This document shows, piece by piece, positions 47,240 through 59,734 of a stretch of DNA of 64,000 nt; positions within the stretch are counted from its first letter, which is position 1, and every line of letters starts with the position of its first letter. The stretch is from contig JAULBX010007773.1 in the NCBI GenBank assembly GCA_032358255.1, forward strand, positions 62,001-126,000, in the 5' to 3' direction. Made by a program: the position numbers and the translations under genes. Source of the DNA: Heterotrichella gracilis. Taxonomy: Eukaryota; Sar; Xanthophyceae; Tribonematales; Xanthonemataceae. A model generated the notes under the pieces. The model searched no databases. It was given only the letters and a program-made list of their open reading frames with translations, and was not told the DNA's origin.

Positions 47240-50200
47240 TCAGCTGAATTCGCTACCGGATGCCCCCCCGGCCTGTTCATGCAGCGACGTCATTGCCTGC
47301 GCCAGGTTGATGGTCTGCGCAGCTGCGGCGATGGCGGTGAGCATGGATAGGCTCCGGGGGTCCAGCGCCGGATCCTGGGTTGAGGTCCCGTTGCCTGGGA
47401 AGATTGTCGGGGGAGACGGAGCCTCGGGAAGCCCCTGCAGCAGGGCCATGGGTGTCACAACCAAGGAAAAATTGTAGGTTAGAACTACTAACAAAGTAGC
47501 AGGTCTGGCAACCAGGGCAATGGAAGGGGAGGATACATACCCTACTGCCTGGCCAGAACATTGCATATGGGTTTAAAGCCGGAGCACAGAGAAATGCATC
47601 AAATAAATAAGTACAGCAAGGACGAATTGCTCTGAAGTTGTGAATTATATAATCCGGTAGATGATACTGAAGTCTTTGACAATAATGTTATATGTACACC
47701 CCACCACCACCGTGCGCACCTGTGGGATGTTGGGCACGTCCCGCCCGCTGGTCCCTATGCACGTGAAGATGTGTTCATCACCCAGCTGGAACTGGCGGTA
47801 GGCGTCGTACACATCCTCCACCGTTGCTGACTCGTACATCGCCTTCAGGTCCCGCAGGCAGTCCACTGTCTTGTAGGGCACCGATCCAGACATGAGGTGG
47901 GTGAGCAGGCCCAGCCAGTAGTGGTTGTCCTGCACGCATGAGGAGGGTGGGTTTAGGGTCGAGGAAGGTTTTGAAGTGCATTCGACGTCCCGCAGGCAGT
48001 CCACTGTCTTGTAGGGCACCGACCCAGACATGAGGTGCGTGAGCAGGCCCAGCCAGTAGCGGTTGTCCTGCACACGTGAGGGGTTAGGGTTCCAGCACAT
48101 CAAACACACTCCTTACCAAACACACCAATGCATGCAGACCAAGGCAACTGCACAATGCCCATGTACATCCAGCTGATTACATGTCGGTGTATCTAAGTCC
48201 TTTCCCATCCCATTTTGCTGCGTACATGCAAACTCAAACCCTACAACCCACCTCGAGGTCCGACTCCAAACCTACACCCTAACCCTTCAAACTAAACCTT
48301 GAAACCACCTTGAGGTCCGACTCGTGCCGCGTGAGCAGCGTGCGCTTGGCCCTCAGCAGCTCCCGGGTGGTGATGGGCTGCACACCCACCTCACGCAGCA
48401 CGCGCAGGCTGGCAGTCATGGCATCATGGATTTTCTGCAGGGGAGGGGTTTAGGGCTTAGGGTTTAGAATTTAGGGTTCGCAGGCTGGCTGACATGGCCC
48501 AGTACCACGTGGATTCCTGCGGGGGGGCCAAAACTTAGCACTGGCTCCAAAACCCTAGCCCTACACCAACCACATGTGCCTGCGGCATACAGTTGACATT
48601 AACCACAAAACCTGGTCCCTAGCCCTGCTTCCAAAACCCCAACCCCTAACCACCCACACCTGCCTGCGGCATGGAGGTAATCTGACCACAAACCCTAGCC
48701 CATGGCCCTAAAACCCTAGCCCCAAATCGCCCACACGTGCCTGCGGCGTGGAGGTGACGTTGACCACGAACCAGCCCGCCTTCAGGCGGTCAAAGAGCGA
48801 GAGGTCAAAGGAGACGTCGTAGGTGAGGCCCAGGGCGTCCCGCACGGTGGTGAACAGGCGCCCATTAATGACCTCTGTGAGGAGGCCCATGGTGACGCTG
48901 GGGTAGAGCGGGTGCGACCGGAACTGCTGCCGCGCTGCACAGACAGGCAAAGAACATAATAGGATTGTTGAATGGGAAGGGAGATTCTTGATAAGTGTGC
49001 TGTTATCCCGTGTTTTATTGTTTGGTACAGGGTGCGGACAGGCGCCTGTTGATGACCTCTGTGAGGAGGCCCATGATGACGGTGGGGTAGAGCGGGTGCG
49101 ACCGGAACTGCTGCCGCGATGCAGGGACAGGCAAGGAAACATATTAACTACCTTAGGCAAGGGTCAAAGGGGACTATAACTATTCTGTCATAATTCCATC
49201 ACATGGCCTGGGGTGATGCTGGCGCGCTGCGTAAAAGGGAACAACATGGAGTTCACAAGAGCCATCCCCACCCAGTACAGCCATTTTGCAAATGACATAG
49301 GGTTTGCGAATGCAAACATGCATGTGCCCACCCCATGAGCAAACCCCATACCTGCACGCAGCTCCACTGGAGTTACTGAGGGCGATGGCACGATGACTAC
49401 AAGTGGCGTGACATAGTCTATGGCAAACCTCAAACCCTGAACCCTAAAACCCAAACCCCAAGTAGGGTAACCCACATACCTGCGCCCAGCTCCACTGGAG
49501 TCATAAAGGGCGAGGGCACTGTGGGTGGCGTGACATAGTCAATGGCAAACCCTAAACCCCAACCCCCAAAACTCCAAACAGGGTAACCCACATACCTGCG
49601 CCCAGCTCCACTGGCGTCATGGAGGGTGAAGGCACCGTGGGTGGCGTGACAGGGTCAGAGGGCGAGGCCTGGAGGGTGGGGTCGAACGCCGCCCACCGGG
49701 TGGGTGAGGGGCCAGCGATGTAGGCGCAGGCGCGCTCATCCGAGTCCTGCGAGGGAATAATTGCAAAGGGTTAGGCTGCAAGGGATATTTCTGAAGAAGG
49801 TAGGTGCTGCCCATATGGTTCATATGCGGGCACTCAGCCCACATTATAAATTAAAGAATATTATGACAAGCCTACCTCCACAGAATGGATACCACACGCA
49901 GCTAGGGCCTAGCAAGTCCACTCTTCCCCCATCAGCAGCAGCCTCTCCCCACCACCCACCTTTAGATGCCACACTTGGCGGCGCAGCTCAGGCGGCGGCT
50001 GCGCAATCGCCACCGGCCGGTCGGCCAGCGGCGGCGCCTCGGGTCGCGGCGCCACGCACCCCATGTACCTCAACACCAGCCCCTCCACCTCTGCAACATC
50101 AATGTCTCCCACCACCGACAGCTCGATGTTGCCAGCGTGCAGCTGGTCCATCACGGCCTGACGCATACCCTCTAGGGTCAGGGCCTCAATCTCCTCGGGG

Positions 50201-53200
50201 CTGGGGTCCCGGAAGCGCCTGGAGCAAAGGAAAAGTAGTCTAGAAACATAAATGAAGTGTAAGAGACGTAAATACACGTATTCCACTATGTCATTAGTCC
50301 ACCACAGGTTGGCTCGTGCTCTCTTGGTTATAAAGTGTCAATCTCCTTGAGCTGGAGTCATCAAAGCCTGGCGGGGAGATATTCGTGATAAAAAACTGAG
50401 AGATAATAGCGGACGAGGATGGGTACCCACCTCAGAATCCTTATTCAAAACATGGGTCAATTCTCACAGCATCCCTGCCTCACCTGTCCTTGCCCAGCAG
50501 CGCGGACATGAGCCTGTCTGCCGTGCTCCTCTCCAGCGACTTTGGCAGCGAGCGGTAGTGCGACAGGTACATCTGCTTGGCGCGCTCCATGGCGGTGGGC
50601 TCCCACCTTGGCTCCGACAGGAACAGGTACAGGAGCTCCAGCACAGATTGGAGGCCGCCATCGCCTGGGGGTAGGGGGGCAGTGTAGTGTTGGCATGTGA
50701 TCAGTGTGGCGCAATTAATAACACCACCAAGTGAAGCAAAGTACGTGAGACTCAAGCATCAGATCTGATCTCGATACCCAGCAAGCTGGACATCAAGCGA
50801 TACCATGCACCACAACAGACAGCGAGTGGGAGACTTTACTGCCTGTCCAGCGCACAACTGCAAAGCGGATGTCCATAACCATAAGAACCACAGCCACAGA
50901 TTTGAAGTGATGATATTTTGCTATTTACTAACAAATAAGTACGTTTTCTAACCTGTTAATAAAACATAGTTCTTAACAACAAAAACAGTGCAATGTTCAC
51001 TCCCTGCTGCGCGCACCGACAGCAAAGTGGAAGTCCATGACTATGAACTCCTCGTCGGCCTCCAGCACGCAGTTGATGAGCTTGCTGATGCAGAACAGCT
51101 CAATCTGCTCGCGGCTCCAGTGGCCCACGGTGCCGCTCTCAGACAGGGTGCGCGTGCCGATGCTGACCACGCCGTTGCCGCTAGGGCCCACGCCCTCACC
51201 TGCAAGGAAAATAAGTCAGATTAATAAATATTTATCTCGTGTGGACAAGGTGAGAAATCGAGTATAATGGTGTGCCTTCTGCCAGTTTTTTTAGGGCAGC
51301 GCAAGGAATTTTCTGGCCCACGGTGTCGGTCTCAGACAGGGTGCGCTTGCCGATGCTGACCACACCGTTGCCGCTGGGGCCCACGCCCTCGCCTGAAAGA
51401 TGGGCGCAACTGAGACGTCAATTACTTGCTCTCATTCGTGGGCGACATGACAATTTAGGTACCCAGTGCTGAGGTCCATTGTTGCGGAAGACACATTTGG
51501 ATGAGTAGTGTTTAGTAATGTGCTTGTGGTGGTGAATAAATTATCAGTAGATAATGTGAATGTTGCAGGGCATGGCACGGGAGCAAATAATTCCTAGAGA
51601 AGCGTGCTCAGCCATCCCTCGCTCACCTTCACAGGCGCGCCCCCCCGCGCCCACTAGCCGCAGCATGGCGGCGCTTGGCTCGTTGGCTGTGTGGCGCATG
51701 TTCACGCGCACCCCGTTGGAAAGCACGCGCTGCACGATGCCGGTTTCCGGGTGCGCCGGCGGGTGCGCATCACCCTGCAAAGTGATTAAGTAGTGATTAG
51801 CAAGTGATATTTAAGTAATTGGCAAGTGAGGGATACCGATCTTGGGGTGCGCTGGCGGGTGCGCATCACCCTGCAGAGTGACCAAGCACCGAGTACCGAG
51901 GGAGGGGTAAATGAGTGGCAGTGATGTAGAGAGAAATGCCGGTCTCAAAGAACACTGACAGCGAACGACTGTTACCCTGCACCACATCAAGTGACAAGTG
52001 GCTCAATTCCCCACCGCCAGTGTTTTCCACATATACCCCCACAGCATTGTATGCCGTTTGCAAGTGCACCCCCCTCCCTTCCCCCATCCAATCCCACCCT
52101 GTCGTCACTCACGTCTGGTCCCACAGCCACAAAGTGCGGTTGCCGCTCCTCCAGCAACCTGGCCAGCTGCTCCTCGCCCAGCAGCCTCTCAGGCACATCC
52201 ACATCCGCAGCAGCCTCAACCTGCAGTAATATACGATGATTAATAACATTTTAAGGTTACGACATTATGATGGAAAGATTTACAAGATTTTATTTCACAG
52301 TCACATAATGACTGTTTTTTGAAGGTTTCATTGAACAACTCCCAAAAATACTATTGAAAGGAAAAACAGGTGTAAGTCAACACTTCATCATCATGATCCC
52401 CAGGAAGGGTACAAAGCGGCCAAATGAGCAAAGCCAAGGACGAGCAAACAGGCCCGCATGGGCACACGATCCAACAACACCAATGTACATGCCCCCACCT
52501 CAATCGAGTCCTCTGCCAGGGCAGCTGCAATCTCCTCTGGCTCCAGCTCGAATCGAATGGCGCCCTCGGGGATGTCCCCGTCGCTCTCCTCGTCCACTGA
52601 GGGCAGCGTGGGCGCAATGGCGGGGTCCATGTGCTCAGTGGTCGCCAGGCTGGCGCCGCGCTGCATTGGGAGGCCGCCACCTGGTGGCGGACAGCGGAGA
52701 GGTCATTTTGGTATCACTATTGTACATATGAAACACTATACTATTGGTGGCCTGGCTGCTGCAAAGGCGGCCACCTGGCAGAGGGCACCGGGGTCGATAG
52801 CGCTAATGGAGGTATAGGCGGTTTGACACCTAGTTGCTGAAACGCACATCAAACCATCCCGAAGTACACATGCACAGCTGAAGTCGCCTCCAACCACACC
52901 CGTACCCACACACCTGCGCTGCTCTGCCCGCTTTCATCCACAAACTCTGGTATGCAGGCCACGATGGAGGTGGTGCGGGTGGGCCCCACCGAGCCATACT
53001 TCTCGGGGTTGAGCGCCACATCCTCTGCCAGCTGGGCCTCCTTGCCGTAGTGCGACACGTAGGAGAGGAGCGAGGCACAGATGGTGTTGACGTCGGCCAG
53101 GGTGATGGTTTCCGCCATCTCCACAAGCACATTGTGGCCCTATGGTGGGGAGGGGTGGGGTTGGTGTGGTGGTGTGGAAAGGGGGGAGGGGAGGGGTGAT

Positions 53201-56200
53201 TCATGGGGAGGAGGGGATGCAGTTAGGAGAGCAGCAAGGCGCATAAGACAAGGTCTACATCCGCCAGGGGTGATGGTTTCCGCCATCTCCACGAGCACGT
53301 TGTGGCCCTGTGGTGGTGGTGAGGGGGGTGGTGCATGGTGAGGGGGAAACGCAAGTGGGGGCAGGTGGGGAGGCGGACATGGCTCATGTTTGCACCATAG
53401 AGCTAAAAAATCAACCCTGGCCATTCCACTAGGGTTTAGGGTATTTGCTGGAATGCATGTAACTAGCTAACCAACTGACTTAAGGTTAGCTAGTTTTTGC
53501 CCCCAAACGCACCTCGCGCGTGTCTGCCAGGGTGTGGTTGAGCGCCATTGACTCCATCACAAAGTCCAGCTGGTCAACGCTAGGCACGCTCTCGCCCTGC
53601 TCCGCCAGCTGGCCGCTGTCACGCAGCAGCGCCGCGCGGTAGCGCTCCAGCTCGCCACGTGTCACGCCGTACTGCTGCAGCCGCCGCACCTCCTGGACCG
53701 CCACCTGGCAAGGGGGGGAAGGGGGGGGCGGTTAGGGATTATAAAGAGCTTGTACCTGGTGCAACACTAATGCTAGAATGCTGGGCACCATCAACCAACA
53801 TCACCTAGAACAACATCTATGTCGCCACCACCACCACCACCTACTTCACACAGCCCTTCGTTACCTACCAAACCCCACCACCCACCATTATGGGACCGTG
53901 CCAGTCCTTTGGCTTCAAAGTGATTGTGGAACGGCAGCCCCTGCTTGCCCTGTTCAAGTGATTCAGCTAGATTGCAACCAAAAATCACCACCACCATCAC
54001 CACCACATGCACCACACCCCAACCACCACCCACCATGATGGCGCCGCGCCAGTCCTTGGGCTCTGAGGTGATGGTGAGGGTGGACACAGAGCACCCCTCC
54101 CGCGCGCTGTCCGAGTGATCCAGCTCTAATGCACTGACCACCACCACCACCCGAACCTCTACCACCACCACCATAAGCACCACTACCACCACCCCCACCC
54201 CACCCCACCCCCACCCACCATGATGGCGCCGCGCCAGTCCGTTGGCTCTGAGGTGATGGTCAGGGTGATGGTGAGGGTGGTGATGGTGACACCGAGCACC
54301 CCTCGCGCGCACCTACCGAATGGTCCAGCTCTAATGCTATGACCACCACTACCACCATCGCCACCACATCACATGTACTCCACCCCACCACAGCACCACC
54401 ACCCACCATGATTGCGCCGCGCCAGTCCTTGGGTTCCGAGGTGATGGTGAGGGTGGACACCGAGCACCCCTCCCGCGCGCTGTCTGAGTGGTCCAGCTCA
54501 ATGGCGATGAAGGGGGGGTCGGCCTGCACGTACCTCGAGTTCACGCGGAACTGCAGCACCGACAGCATGATGCGCACCATGAAGGCGTGCCTGCGCAAGG
54601 AGGGGGTGAATAATGAAGGAAAGGATGGATGACTGGGCGTACACGGGGATGGGGAATGGGTGCATGAGGGGGGGGAAAGGATGAGATACAATGCATGCAA
54701 AAGAGGGGAGCATGAACAACCAAAGTGCTTATGAAGGGAAACATGCCAACATGCCAAGCCACAAGGGGAGGAGAGTGGCGGTGACTGAAGGAATGGCAAT
54801 CACTATTGCAGCAGCTCTTGAACCCTTGACATGGAGGCATTTCTGGCAGACATGTCAACCCCGCCACCCCCGGAACCCTGCGCTCCGCCCCCAAGATGCG
54901 TCTCCCCAACTTCCCAACCCCCTTTGGCCTAACCGCTCCCTCACCTCGGGTCCTGCTTAGTGGTCACCAAGCACGCCAGCAACTTGCAAAATATAGCCAA
55001 CACAGAGTATCGCAGCACATTCACTTTCAGCCACCAACCACACCGTAACCCTGCGCTCCCCCAAAACACACACCCTAAATTCATGGGTAGATAAATCTTA
55101 TCCCCGTCCTCACCTGAGGTCCTGCTTGGTGGTCACTGGGCGCGCCGGCAGCTTGCAGAATATGGACAGCATGAAGTGCTGCAGCAGGCGGTGGCGGAAC
55201 ACCTTGACAGGCGCGGGGGCCTCCTCGGGCCAGGGGGACACGCCGAAATTGTGCACCACGGGGGGGCGCACCTGGAAGAGGGAGAAATGGGAGGGGGGGG
55301 GTCACGGATTGGGCGTGGGTGCATGATAAATAGACCTGGTGGCAGTTGTGGGGGTCTGCTCTGCGTTAAAAGTGTGCCTAACAAGGTGCGCCACCTTGGG
55401 GAAATCCCTGCCACCTTGACAGGCGCAGGGGCCTCCTCGGCCAGGGGGAAACACCAAAATTGTGCACAACGGGGGGCGCACCTGGAAGGGGGAGAAATGG
55501 GGGAGGGGGGGATCACAGGTGGGGTGTGGGTGCATGATATTTAGAGCTGGTGGCCAATGCGGGGTTGTGAGGCAGGGGGGACATGCAGGAATTGTGCATC
55601 ACGATGGAGCGCACCTGGGATCCCCTTCCAAGGGGTGAGGAAGCGATCAAGGGTGGACGTGGGGGCATGGCAGGTGGAATTACCGGTGGAGCATGTTCAT
55701 TTGAATCACACAACAGTTGCGACAACAAGAGCTGGGTGAGCTATCAGTAACTCCCACCAAAACCCAACCTGGGCAGCTACGTTGCACGCAGGAAAGAATC
55801 CCGCCCACGATACAAGCACACTTGCGTGCTGACCTGCGAAGGCGTCTGCACCAAGGTGTCTGCTGACCCCAGTAACAGCCTACGTAGATCAGCACCCAAG
55901 CGTGCTTGCAGTAAGGGTGGGGCTCAATGCTGGGCGCAGCAAAGCTGCTCAGGTGGGGATTTGTGGGAGTAACTCACACACCCAGCTCTAGTGTTGGGTT
56001 GTGGTCCCAACATCCCATGCATTGACCAACTCCCACCCCCGACCCCCATCCACGCGCTGCTTGAGCGCTCACCCATCCACCCCATCGGTACCGAGCGCCC
56101 CATCGGTACCGAGCGCCCCGCCGCCAATGCCATCATGAATGTTTCCTTTACCTGGCCACAGCCATTCCCAATGCACCACCCATTGCCTGACACCGCTCCA

Positions 56201-59200
56201 ACATCCTAACACAGCCCCCCATGCACTGACCACCCTCAACCCCCACCCCACGCACCAGGTGGCGCTGCTTGTGCCCCATGACATCTGCCCAATCGGTATC
56301 ATGCCACCCGTCGCCATTGGCTGCATCATGAGCGGATTCCTTACCTGACCACATCCGCTCCCAAACCCACCATCCATTGCCTGACACCGCACCCGATGCA
56401 CTGACCACCCACCCCCCTACCCCCTTGCCACCACACCATCGCACCCCACCCACCAGGTGGCGCTGCTTAAGCACGTTCACATCCGCCTGATTGGAACCCT
56501 ACCCCCTGCCGAACTTCATGTCAATTCTCATACCTCACCACCTCCGTTCCCAATGCACCATCCATTGCCTAACACCGCACCTAATGCATGGACCCCTCCT
56601 GTGACACCCCACCTTCCCCTCCTATGACACCCCACCCCCCACCCCCCCATCCCACCCACCAGATGGCGCTGCTTAGGCACGCTCACATCCGCCCCATCGT
56701 GGGCGTGCGCCCCATCGCCGTTGGCCTCCTGAGGCGGCGGGGGGTCGTGGTATGCACGAGGGACCCTCCCGAAGATGTTCTCGATCAGGGTCCTGCAGCC
56801 CTCCACACCCCCATCCAGGTCGCCCACCACGTACAGGGTGGCGTTGGCTGGGAAGTACCACTTGCCCCAAAACTCCTTGAGCGCCTCCGCCTTCCACTGC
56901 TTCACCTGGAGGGGGCATGCATGTAGTTTGTCAGCGCATTTTTAAAAACTAGGTCATGCCAGTTGAAAGGTTTTCCTCATTTTGCAATGATTAGCTGTGC
57001 GCCGCGCATCTGTAACCATACAGCATTTATCCCTTTCGCTGTCACAGGACAAAACTGTCTATGCCCGTCATGGCAGTCATGTAGTATCCTCTCCTGGGCG
57101 TGCTTGTGGCCGCAGTGTCATTGAGGTGACTTAAGTGCCGTGAGCCGCACCTGCTCCGTCTTGCCGATTGGGAACCTGCTGCCCAGCGCGTTCTCCTCGT
57201 GCAGGTACTGCAGCAGCTGGCAGTCCACCCGGTACTCAATGGTGTTCATCATCTGGGCCTCGGCAAGCACAGCCCTGCGCTCCTTCTCCACGCGGCTGGC
57301 CAGGAACTCCGGCTCAAAGGCAATCTCAACAAGCGCGTCCAGCACCTGGCGGGGGTGTGGGGTCAGCACACAGGGTGGTGGGGTTGGGGATGGGTGGGTT
57401 GCGGGGGATCTGATTGTGACTGGGACCTATATGCAAGTACTGCAGCTCATGCATGGATGCCGCCCGACCTCTCCCCGTCCCACCAATGTGCGCCAAACCC
57501 TATACCCTTGATGGCACATCTGCGACAGCATCATCTCCCCTGGGTTTCCGTTTGCCCCAGGCACATGCACACAACCCAACCCTGCACCCTACAAACGCAC
57601 CTGCGGCAGCAGCGGCACCCCTCCTGCCATGCCATTGTGCATTGAGATCAACCCCTAAACCCTAACCTGAAACCCTCCTCGGCGCACCTGCGGCAGCAGC
57701 GGCTCCCCAGAGGTTCCGTTCGCCCCAGGCGCGTGCGAAAAACCCTAAACCCTAACCTGAAACTCTAATCGGCACGCACCTTCGGCAGCAGCGGCTCCCC
57801 AGAGGTTCCGTTCGCCCGGGGCGCGTGTGAAAAACCCTAAACCCTAACCTGAAACCCTAATCCGCACGCACCTGTGGCAGCATAGGCTCCCCCGTGTTTG
57901 CGTTTGCCCTTGGCGCGTGCACGTGGAACACCGTGTGGTGGAAGTCGGTGTAGGCGTTGGAGCGCGAGCCCGTGCCCAGCAGGATCTCACGCTTCTTGCT
58001 GCCCAGAAACGTGACGTGCTCAACCAGGTGAGCCACGCCTTGCTCGTCGGGGCCCTCGTCCACAGACCCTGCACGGATTAGGGTTTAGGGTTAAGGGCTT
58101 AGAGCCCTTAGGATGCTGGTAAAGAGTTTCTAGGCCACAGAACCTGCAGCGCGGCCGTGGTTTGGACCTGCAGGTGCCAATCTTTGCCTGCGCCGCTGCC
58201 GCTGGTGGAGGTAGTGGCCGACATGAATTTTCCCTTGGGGCCATGCCCCACAACTGCCCTCCGCAGCTATGCACTCCTGCCCATCAACTTGTGCATAACT
58301 TGCGGCAGAGGGTGGACTTGCCACAACCCAGTCCTCAGCCGCAACATGCTTGCTGGTAGCGGCAGGTCAGGCACCGTCAGTGATCCCACATCATGGCTGT
58401 GCTACCCACACACCGCCCGCCAGCTGGGTTTGAAGGAACAACACAATCCCAACCAGGTTGCAGGACAGCAATGTGGATGGCCAATGTGGACGCGCACCCT
58501 CATGCACCTCCAGGTGTATGATATGCGCCCTAAACCCTAAACCCTACACAGGCGCGCGCGCACCTGCGTGGACCTCCAGGTGCGCCTCGAAGCGGTTTGG
58601 GGGCACCTTGTTGGGCATGATCACGTAGTTCAGCCCGTTCTCCAGCTGACCCACGTGCAGGTCCTTGTGTGCGGGGATGGGCTCAAGCAGCAGCTGCTCA
58701 ACATCCACCGCGCTCTCAGCATCAACCTGGGCAACGCGGAGGGAATGCAGCGGTGATAGCGGGCCACTGGAGTGCATGATGGCTGGTAAGTGACCCCATG
58801 CATAGCACCAGCACCACCAAATGTTGGATGGCACCGCCCAGGGCTGCATAGCACTGACTATGGGCGCATGGTACCCATGCAAACAAGCGCAACCATGCCC
58901 GCCAAGCGCAGCCATGCAACCATGTGAGACCACCGATAAGGGCTTTATAGCACCCTCCACGACTGCACAGGACCCAGCAGGGCGCCCCAGCAACCACCAA
59001 CGTCAACCATGCAACCATGAGCAACCACCACCAGGGCTGCGTAACACCCTGATTGCACAGCACCGTCACCACAGGTGATGGCTGCTGCCGCATGCTGTCT
59101 TGGTGAGCCCATGGCGTGAGAGGGGTAGAAAGTGGGTGCCAGGCAACTGCATGCGTTGCTGTACCAGTGTTGGTGACGTACCAGTGCTGCAGCAACGATG

Positions 59201-59734
59201 GTCTTGCTGCCCTGCTTGCGCGCCACAATGCATACACATGGCTGACCCAGTACGCCTGAGTCCCCTCCAAGAAATAGCTTCCTGAAAGCTGGCCCGGCCT
59301 TTTTGTATCTGATACAGCACACAGAAAGCTGGTTTTGAAAGCGAGTTGATACAAGTCCAAGACTGCCTTGGACAAAAAGCAAACAGGTGGGTGGGCCAAC
59401 CCACGACTTAGGCTGTGCATACGACTACTCCACTTTGGTAACCAGGCAAACACGATTGCAACGAGTGCTTGCAAAACTAGTTATGCATACATATGCATAT
59501 ATATGCGGGTCCTAGTTTTCACCTGCGGTCCTGCACAGTCGCGCGTGTGCCTAATCGCCTGAACTGGTTGGTGTAGGCCGCCTGGAGTGGCTGTGTCGAA
59601 GCCCTACAGGGTACTGAGCTAAGCACCCTCGAGGATCGAAGCGTTGCCCTCCCCAGGGCGGTACGCCTCCCTCTCCCCGCAAGCACCCCTTGTGCAGAGA
59701 GGGTGGCTGAGTGAGCCCCGACCATGGTGACCAT
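47240..59734 (-). CDS. M16 family zinc metalloprotease (PQQL-like), organelle-targeted
   Basis: Twenty exons: 59734-59523, 58766-58564, 58068-57872, 57345-57151, 56905-56660, 55271-55114, 54590-54407, 53704-53513, 53139-52914, 52680-52499, 52220-52113, 51774-51627, 51199-51017, 50664-50484, 50218-49960, 49746-49596, 48934-48741, 48434-48309, 47929-47720, 47434-47240. All phases agree; 1249 residues. The Ser/Arg/Ala-rich, acid-poor first exon fits a plastid or mitochondrial leader. The inverted zinc motif is HLVEH (His152, Glu155, His156), with the third ligand Glu233 exactly 77 residues on (RRAVLAE). The C-terminal half has plant-homologue landmarks GTRTLSES, WSREQIELFCISKLIN, YLSHYRSLPKSLERSTADRL, NIELSVVGDID, FTTVRDALGLTYDVSFD. 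It degrades small peptides by family knowledge. Exon 17 ends in a GC donor. The acceptor of exon 2 is less sure. Exon 19 may start 138 nt earlier (see findings). Confidence 0.9.
47850..48067 (-). repeat. In-frame duplication of the start of M16 exon 19
   Basis: The first 80 bp of exon 19 with its acceptor (GACAACCACTACTGGCTGG) recur 138 nt upstream as GACAACCGCTACTGGCTGG with very few changes. Both carry a CAG acceptor, and the frame between them is open, so either can start the exon. The upstream choice adds 46 residues, including a second copy of LTHLMSGSVPYKTVDCLRD. Confidence 0.85.
48490..49125 (-). repeat. Copies of both ends of M16 exon 17 in its flanking introns
   Basis: The exon 17 end with its GC donor (plus strand CACACGTGCCTGCGGCGTGG) has degenerate copies at about 48575-48610 and 48655-48700. 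The exon's start (about 105 bp, plus strand GGCGCCTGTTGATGACCTCT...CTGCTGCCGCG) is copied at 49021-49125 with its acceptor. TTTAGGG-like and CCCTAA-like tracts lie between copies. Confidence 0.8.
49345..49600 (-). repeat. Two extra copies of the M16 exon 16 end with donor
   Basis: The plus-strand block CATACCTGCGCCCAGCTCCA...GGTGGCGTGACA occurs at about 49591 (real exon), 49477 and 49349. The two spurious copies are followed by CCCTAAACCCC-like DNA, with a period of about 115-130 bp. Confidence 0.85.
51306..51400 (-). repeat. Copy of the M16 exon 13 start
   Basis: About 85 bp of exon 13 from the acceptor inward (plus strand GACAGGGTGCGC...GGGCCCACGCCCTC) recur in the upstream intron at high identity. 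A similar shorter copy of the exon 12 start is at 51838-51882. Confidence 0.8.
53255..53312 (-). repeat. Copy of the M16 exon 9 start
   Basis: The plus-strand block GGTGATGGTTTCCGCCATCT...AGCACGTTGTGGCCCT recurs about 160 bp upstream of the real exon start on the sense strand, again with an acceptor-like edge. Confidence 0.75.
53875..54410 (-). repeat. Three degenerate copies of the M16 exon 7 end in intron 7
   Basis: The real exon 7 end (plus strand CCACCATGATTGCGCCGCGC onward) has copies beginning at about 54218, 54036 and 53882. They keep the CACCATGATGG...CCAGTC...GAGGTGATGGT pattern and decay with distance. ACC/CCA microsatellite DNA fills the gaps. Confidence 0.85.
54941..55625 (-). 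repeat. Copies of both ends of M16 exon 6
   Basis: A copy of the exon end with donor lies at about 54941-55015 (plus strand CTCACCTCGGGTCCTGCTTA). Copies of the exon start with acceptor lie at about 55400-55490 and 55560-55625 (plus strand GGGGCGCACCTGGAAGGGGG and relatives). Confidence 0.8.
56030..56660 (-). repeat. Three copies of the M16 exon 5 end, period about 190 bp
   Basis: The plus-strand block ACCAGATGGCGCTGCTTAGG...ATCCGCCCCAT of exon 5 recurs at about 56455, 56257 and (weaker) 56048. Each copy is joined to a second shared block (TACCTGACCACATCCGCTCC...CCATTGCCTGACACCGC) at 56533, 56343 and 56151. Confidence 0.85.
57525..57871 (-). repeat. Three copies of the M16 exon 3 end separated by CCCTAAACCCTAA
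   Basis: The exon 3 end with donor (plus strand CGCACCTGTGGCAGC) recurs at about 57778, 57686 and 57597 as GCACCTGCGGCAGCAGCGGC-like blocks about 45 bp long. Between them lie telomere-like AAACCCTAAACCCTAACCTG tracts. The array period is about 90 bp. Confidence 0.9.

Noticed and set aside
46626-47247. Two overlapping long plus-strand ORFs (203 and 129 codons)
   Set aside because: Both are open because the tract is C/A-rich and G-poor. The proteins are Thr/Pro/His/Ser low complexity with no domain.
49761-50243. 160-codon plus-strand ORF
   Set aside because: It is antisense to M16 exon 15 and its flanks; the minus-strand frame carries conserved family motifs.
57525-57871. CRISPR-like regular repeat-spacer array
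   Set aside because: The repeat units are copies of an exon end and the spacers are telomere-like, within a eukaryotic intron.
58722-59474. 250-codon minus-strand ORF upstream of M16 exon 2
   Set aside because: It reads through most of intron 1 and overlaps exon 2 in another frame; no family similarity.
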